A stretch of DNA of 64,000 nucleotides, from the NCBI RefSeq assembly GCF_003721435.2, contig NZ_CP054585.1, forward strand, positions 682,001-746,000, read 5' to 3'. Below are positions 60,538 through 64,000 of this stretch, piece by piece. The translations under genes were made by a program, and so were the position numbers. The DNA comes from Halorubrum sp. CBA1229. Its GTDB lineage: Archaea > Halobacteriota > Halobacteria > Halobacteriales > Haloferacaceae. The notes below the pieces were generated by a model that did no database searches, had not been told where the DNA came from, and worked only from the letters and a program-made list of their open reading frames with translations. Positions within the stretch are counted from its first letter, which is position 1. Each line of letters begins with the position of its first letter.

Positions 60538-62772
60538 ATGCACGAACCCGGGCCCCCGCGGACGACGAGCGTCGGCGAATCGGTCGAGCTGGCGCCGCGC
60601 TCCCCGGATCCGGACGGGACATACGAGTGGACGGTCCGCGACGCGCCCGACGGGAGCGCCGTCGGCGCCGGCGACGGGCCTGAAAAAGGTGGATCGGAGG
60701 CCGAACGGCGGGAGCCGGTCCTCCGCCGCGGCGAGACGAGCCGATCGGACGCGCCGGTCGTCCACCTCCGGCCCGACGCGCCGGGGACCTACGTCCTGAC
60801 GCTCGACGCGCCCGACGGGACGCACCGCCAGCGGGTGCGCGCCTTCCCGGACGAACGCCGGGAGGCGGAGCTGCGCGTGCCCGCTGCGGACCTCCCGGTG
60901 GACGACGCCGACGTCGACCGCGTCTCGCTGATGTGGGCGCACAACGAGCGCCTCCTCGCCCGCGACCGCCCCGAGCGCGACGGCGACGACTGGGTGGTCG
61001 AGGCCCGCGTGCCGCCCGGGCGTCACGGGTTCAGCTTCGTCGCCAACGACGACCCGAGCAACGAGCACGGCGACGTCGTCGAGGTCTCCGGACCGGGCCG
61101 CCCCCGCCTCTCGCTCGACGCGTGCGTGGAGGAGAGCGAAGGCGGCGGAGGATATGGCTCGACGGTCGTTCTGACGGCCGACGTCGACGCCCCGCCGAGG
61201 CTGGGCGACGGCGACGCGTCGGACGAGCCCCGCGTCGACGTCGAGTTCCTCGTCGACGACCGCGACGCGGATCCCGAGACGGTCGCGCGGATCGAGTCAC
61301 TCGCGGACGGTGCCACGCTCGCGGTTCCGCTCGATGAAATCCCCGACGAGGCCCTCGGCGGCGACGGCATCCGGGTCCACGCGGTCCCGCGCGCGGAGCG
61401 GTACGGGGCCGCCGAGACGGTGCGGATCGGGCCCGACGACGACGAACGGACCGCCGAAGACGGCGGCGACGACGCGTCGCTCACGGTGAGCGACCCCCAC
61501 GCGCCGCCCGAGTGGACCGACTCGCCGACGATATACGAGGTCTTCGTCCGGTCGTTCGCGGGCGACACCCTGCCGACCACGTTCCGCGAGATCGAGCGCC
61601 GCGTGCCGTACTTGGAGAGCCTGCGCGTCGACGCGCTCTGGCTGACGCCCGTGCTGGCCTCGCCGACGGAGCACGGCTACCACGTCACCGACTACTACGA
61701 GACGGCGAGCGACCTCGGCTCTCGGGAGGCGTTCGAGTCGCTGGTCGAGACCTGCCACGACGCCGGCATTCGGGTGGTCTTCGACCTCGTCATCAACCAC
61801 ACCTCCCGCGATCATCCCGCCTTCCAGCTGCACGCTGCCGGCGTCGACGAGTACGCCGACCACTACCGGCGGGCCGACGGCGCGTTCGACGTGACCGGCA
61901 CCGACTGGGCGGAGCTCGCTCCCGGCGACATGCCGGAGTACTACTTCAACTGGCGGCGGATCCCCAACCTCAACTTCGACAGCCCGACGGTCCGCGCGTG
62001 GCTGCTGGACGTGGTCGACGAGTGGGCCGCCGTCGTCGACGGCTTCCGCGCCGACGTGGCGTGGGGGGTCCCGCACGGCTTCTGGAAGGAGGTCGCCGAC
62101 CGCGTCCCCGACGACGTACTCCTCCTCGACGAGACGCTCCCGCACGACCCCTTCTACGGCGAGGGGGAGTTCGACCTCCACTACGACACCTCCCTGTACG
62201 AGGTCCTCTGCGACGCCGGCGCGGGCGAGGCGCCCGCGGACGCGGTCGCCGACGCGTTCGACCGCGCCGCGTGGCTCGGCTTCGACGACCCGGCCGCGCA
62301 GCTGCGCTACGTCGAGAACCACGACGAGGAGCGGTACCTCGCCGAGTACGGCCGGGACGCGCTGAAGGCCGCCGCCGCGACCGTCTTCGCGCTCCCCGGC
62401 GCGCCGATGATCTACGCCGGGCAGGAGCGCGGCAACGAGACGTACCGGGGCCCGATCCGGTGGCACGACGGCGACAACAACCTCACCGACTTCCACCGCG
62501 ACCTCGCCGCGCTCCGCGAGCGCGAGCCGGTCCTCCGCGAGGGCGCCGTCGACTTCGAGGCCGCCGACGTGCGCGTCGTCGACGGCGACCCCGAGCGGGT
62601 GACTGCGTGGGTCCGCGCCGCGGAGAATCGAGACGACCCTCTCCTCGTCGTCGTCAACTTCGCGAGCGAGCCGGCGACCGTCGCGGTGCCGGAGCGAGTC
62701 GAGACCGACCTGTTCGCGGACCGGGCGGTCGGTGCCGAAGTCGACGTCGAAGCCGTCGCGGTTTTTAAATAA
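60538..62772 (+). CDS. GH13 alpha-amylase-type glycosidase
   Basis: 744 residues. A long N-terminal part (1-about 330) of beta-domains is followed by a catalytic (beta/alpha)8 barrel with the four GH13 regions: DLVINH beginning at D416, GFRADVAWG with nucleophile D506, LLLDETLP with acid/base E532, and VENHDEERY with D596. No signal peptide, so it is intracellular; probably hydrolyses or transfers maltodextrins (maltogenic or cyclomaltodextrinase group). The ATG at 60538 was preferred to one 15 codons upstream because of the family's end of similarity. It is directly followed by the regulator with its own TATA box. Confidence 0.92.
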   Translation: MHEPGPPRTTSVGESVELAPRSPDPDGTYEWTVRDAPDGSAVGAGDGPEKGGSEAERREPVLRRGETSRSDAPVVHLRPDAPGTYVLTLDAPDGTHRQRVRAFPDERREAELRVPAADLPVDDADVDRVSLMWAHNERLLARDRPERDGDDWVVEARVPPGRHGFSFVANDDPSNEHGDVVEVSGPGRPRLSLDACVEESEGGGGYGSTVVLTADVDAPPRLGDGDASDEPRVDVEFLVDDRDADPETVARIESLADGATLAVPLDEIPDEALGGDGIRVHAVPRAERYGAAETVRIGPDDDERTAEDGGDDASLTVSDPHAPPEWTDSPTIYEVFVRSFAGDTLPTTFREIERRVPYLESLRVDALWLTPVLASPTEHGYHVTDYYETASDLGSREAFESLVETCHDAGIRVVFDLVINHTSRDHPAFQLHAAGVDEYADHYRRADGAFDVTGTDWAELAPGDMPEYYFNWRRIPNLNFDSPTVRAWLLDVVDEWAAVVDGFRADVAWGVPHGFWKEVADRVPDDVLLLDETLPHDPFYGEGEFDLHYDTSLYEVLCDAGAGEAPADAVADAFDRAAWLGFDDPAAQLRYVENHDEERYLAEYGRDALKAAAATVFALPGAPMIYAGQERGNETYRGPIRWHDGDNNLTDFHRDLAALREREPVLREGAVDFEAADVRVVDGDPERVTAWVRAAENRDDPLLVVVNFASEPATVAVPERVETDLFADRAVGAEVDVEAVAVFK

Positions 62773-62820
62773 TCGGCCGCGGCGTCGACCGAGCGGCCGG
62801 CGCGGGTTGCGGTCTCCGGC

Positions 62821-62830
62821 GTTTATAAGT
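62821..62830 (+). promoter_or_regulatory. TATA box of the TrmB-family gene
   Basis: GTTTATAAGT centred about 27 bases before the ATG at 62853; predicts a leaderless transcript. Confidence 0.6.
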
Positions 62831-62852
62831 GGGCGCCTCGTCCTCTTCCCGT

Positions 62853-63953
62853 ATGGACGACCGGACGCTGAACGACCTCCTCCGCCGGTTCGGGCTCTCG
62901 GACAAGGAGATCGACACGTATCTCAGTCTCTTGGAGCACGGCGAGGCGAAGGCGAGCACGATCGCGGACGCCGCCGGCGTGTCGAAGCGCTACGTCTACA
63001 GCGTGAGCGAGTCGCTCGCGGACCGCGGGTTCGTCGAGGTGAACGACCACGTCGTGCCGACGACGATCCGCGCGAACCCGCCCGACGAGGTGATAAACCG
63101 GCTCCGCTCCGACGTCGACGCGATCCGGCCCGGGCTGGAGGAGCGCTTCTCGCGGGTGGAGCGGTCCGTCGAGCAGTTCGAGGTGATCAAGTCCCGCGTC
63201 ACCGTCATCAAGCGGATCCGCTCGCTGCTCGGCGACGCCGAGTCGGAGGCGGCGCTGTCGATCACGGCCGACCACCTCCCCGAGATCCGCGAGTCGCTCT
63301 CGGACGCGGTCGACCGGGGCGTCCTCGTGCTCCTCGTCGTCTCGGACGCCGAGGACGACCTCGCCGAGGAGGACCTCGACGTCGACGCGTTCGAGGGCGT
63401 CGCCAGCGTCGTCCGGACGTGGAGCGAGGCGATGCCCACGCTGCTCACCGTCGACTCCGCGGCCGGCGTCGTCGCCCCGCCCGAGCTCCTCCGCCGGTCC
63501 GACACCGACCGACAGGCGATCCACTTCTCGCAGGAGCAGCTCGCGCCCGTCATCGTCGGCTCCTTCCTCGGGAACTACTGGCCGGCCGCGACCGAGGCCG
63601 CGACCGCGCCGCCGGCGCCGCTGCCGGCGGAGTACGCGAACTTCCGGCACACCGTCCTGCAGGCGACCCTGCGCCTCCGCGCCGGACAGCTCCCGCGCGT
63701 GACCGTCGGCGGGCGGTGGACGGAGAGCGACGAGCCGGTCGAGCTCGACGGCCGCGTCGTCGAGGCGAAACAGGGGATGGTCGAGCCGACGAACAACGAG
63801 TTCCCGGTCCAACACTCACTCGTCGTGGAGACCGACGACGGCACCGTCACCGTGGGCGGCAAGGGCGCGTTCGTCGAGGACGTCGAGGCCGACCTCGTGC
63901 GGATCGAGGCCGGCGACGACGACGAGTCCGGCGGCACCGCCGACGCCGAGTAG
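62853..63953 (+). CDS. TrmB-family sugar-responsive transcription regulator
   Basis: 366 residues. N-terminal winged helix at about 8-75 (FGLSDKEIDTYLSLLEHGEAKASTIADAAGVSKRYVYSVSESLADRGFVEVND), a coiled-coil linker about 90-125, and a C-terminal effector region (LLGDAESEAALSITADHLPEIRESLSD...; PAEYANFRHTVLQATLRLRAGQLPRVTVGGR; HSLVVETDDGTVTVGGKGAFVEDVEADLVRIEAG) as in TrmB regulators that sense maltose, glucose or other sugars. Follows the GH13 gene on the same strand; it is the likely regulator of the two hydrolase genes. The last bases of the window follow it. Confidence 0.92.
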   Translation: MDDRTLNDLLRRFGLSDKEIDTYLSLLEHGEAKASTIADAAGVSKRYVYSVSESLADRGFVEVNDHVVPTTIRANPPDEVINRLRSDVDAIRPGLEERFSRVERSVEQFEVIKSRVTVIKRIRSLLGDAESEAALSITADHLPEIRESLSDAVDRGVLVLLVVSDAEDDLAEEDLDVDAFEGVASVVRTWSEAMPTLLTVDSAAGVVAPPELLRRSDTDRQAIHFSQEQLAPVIVGSFLGNYWPAATEAATAPPAPLPAEYANFRHTVLQATLRLRAGQLPRVTVGGRWTESDEPVELDGRVVEAKQGMVEPTNNEFPVQHSLVVETDDGTVTVGGKGAFVEDVEADLVRIEAGDDDESGGTADAE

Positions 63954-64000
63954 GTCCGCCCCGAGTGGATCGACGCCGCGCGGGTCGACGCCGACCTACC

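Noticed and set aside
1-64000. tRNA, rRNA, insertion sequences, integrase or prophage
   Set aside because: No T-arm/acceptor arrangement, transposase motif or rRNA signature was seen; composition is uniform apart from short AT-rich promoters.

Overview
The window is chromosomal DNA from an extremely halophilic archaeon, most likely Halorubrum or a close relative. The evidence is very high G+C, strongly acidic proteins, TATA boxes about 27 bases before start codons (many leaderless transcripts), Tat-type lipoprotein signals, and a rhodopsin that reads as an archaerhodopsin, the proton-pump type typical of Halorubrum. I see no rRNA, tRNA, CRISPR array or insertion sequence. Nearly all DNA is accounted for by about 58 genes; long open frames antisense to them are by-products of G+C-rich codon use.

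Layout. 1-8.2 kb: end-truncated aroA, transcription factor aMBF1, a DICT-domain protein, tpiA, dnaK and dnaJ (no grpE beside them), a cupin and an acyl-CoA-ligase-like fragment. 8.2-14.8 kb: a five-gene peptide/nickel-type ABC importer on the minus strand. 15-21.8 kb: a NYN nuclease-like gene, then lysine biosynthesis by the succinylated diaminopimelate route (dapA-dapB and dapD-lysA-dapF-dapE, apparently two transcription units). 22-29.6 kb: an HD phosphohydrolase, a CoA-acylating aldehyde dehydrogenase homologue that has lost its catalytic cysteine, a divergent 1224-residue HTH/FilR1-like/P-loop/TPR protein, a PUA protein and a riboflavin-pathway reductase. 29.7-37 kb: a coiled-coil protein with an unusual leader, an NCS2 permease, SppA-like protease, DUF373, aroE, a CopD-like membrane protein and a helix-hairpin-helix protein. 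37.2-40.6 kb: pabB-pabA-pabC with 8-base overlaps (p-aminobenzoate for folate). 40.6-51.5 kb: a 0.5 kb spacer, Rieske protein, lipoprotein, DUF5788, cysteine-cluster protein, a DapA/KDG-aldolase paralogue, a bactofilin-like membrane protein, a P450 divergent from a Bat-type HTH regulator, TRAM and a Cdc48-like ATPase. 51.5-58.3 kb: archaerhodopsin with a small downstream membrane protein, coiled-coil zinc ribbon, methyltransferase, flavin/F420 reductase-like protein, wHTH, glycosyltransferase, hisF, DUF7511 and a BASS-like transporter. 58.3-64 kb: divergent GH15 glucoamylase and GH13 amylase followed by a TrmB-family sugar regulator, a plausible self-contained starch/maltodextrin regulon.

Most unusual points: (1) the HTH-FilR1-STAND-TPR fusion facing a catalytically dead aldehyde dehydrogenase; (2) perfect palindromes at predicted transcription starts of four promoters (dapA, coiled-coil gene, P450/HTH pair, amylase pair); (3) a recurring pattern of short tandem duplications placed on stop codons, each with a period of 1 modulo 3, so that extra stops appear in new frames. 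Functions are assigned from recognisable motifs in the translated sequence; no database search was run.
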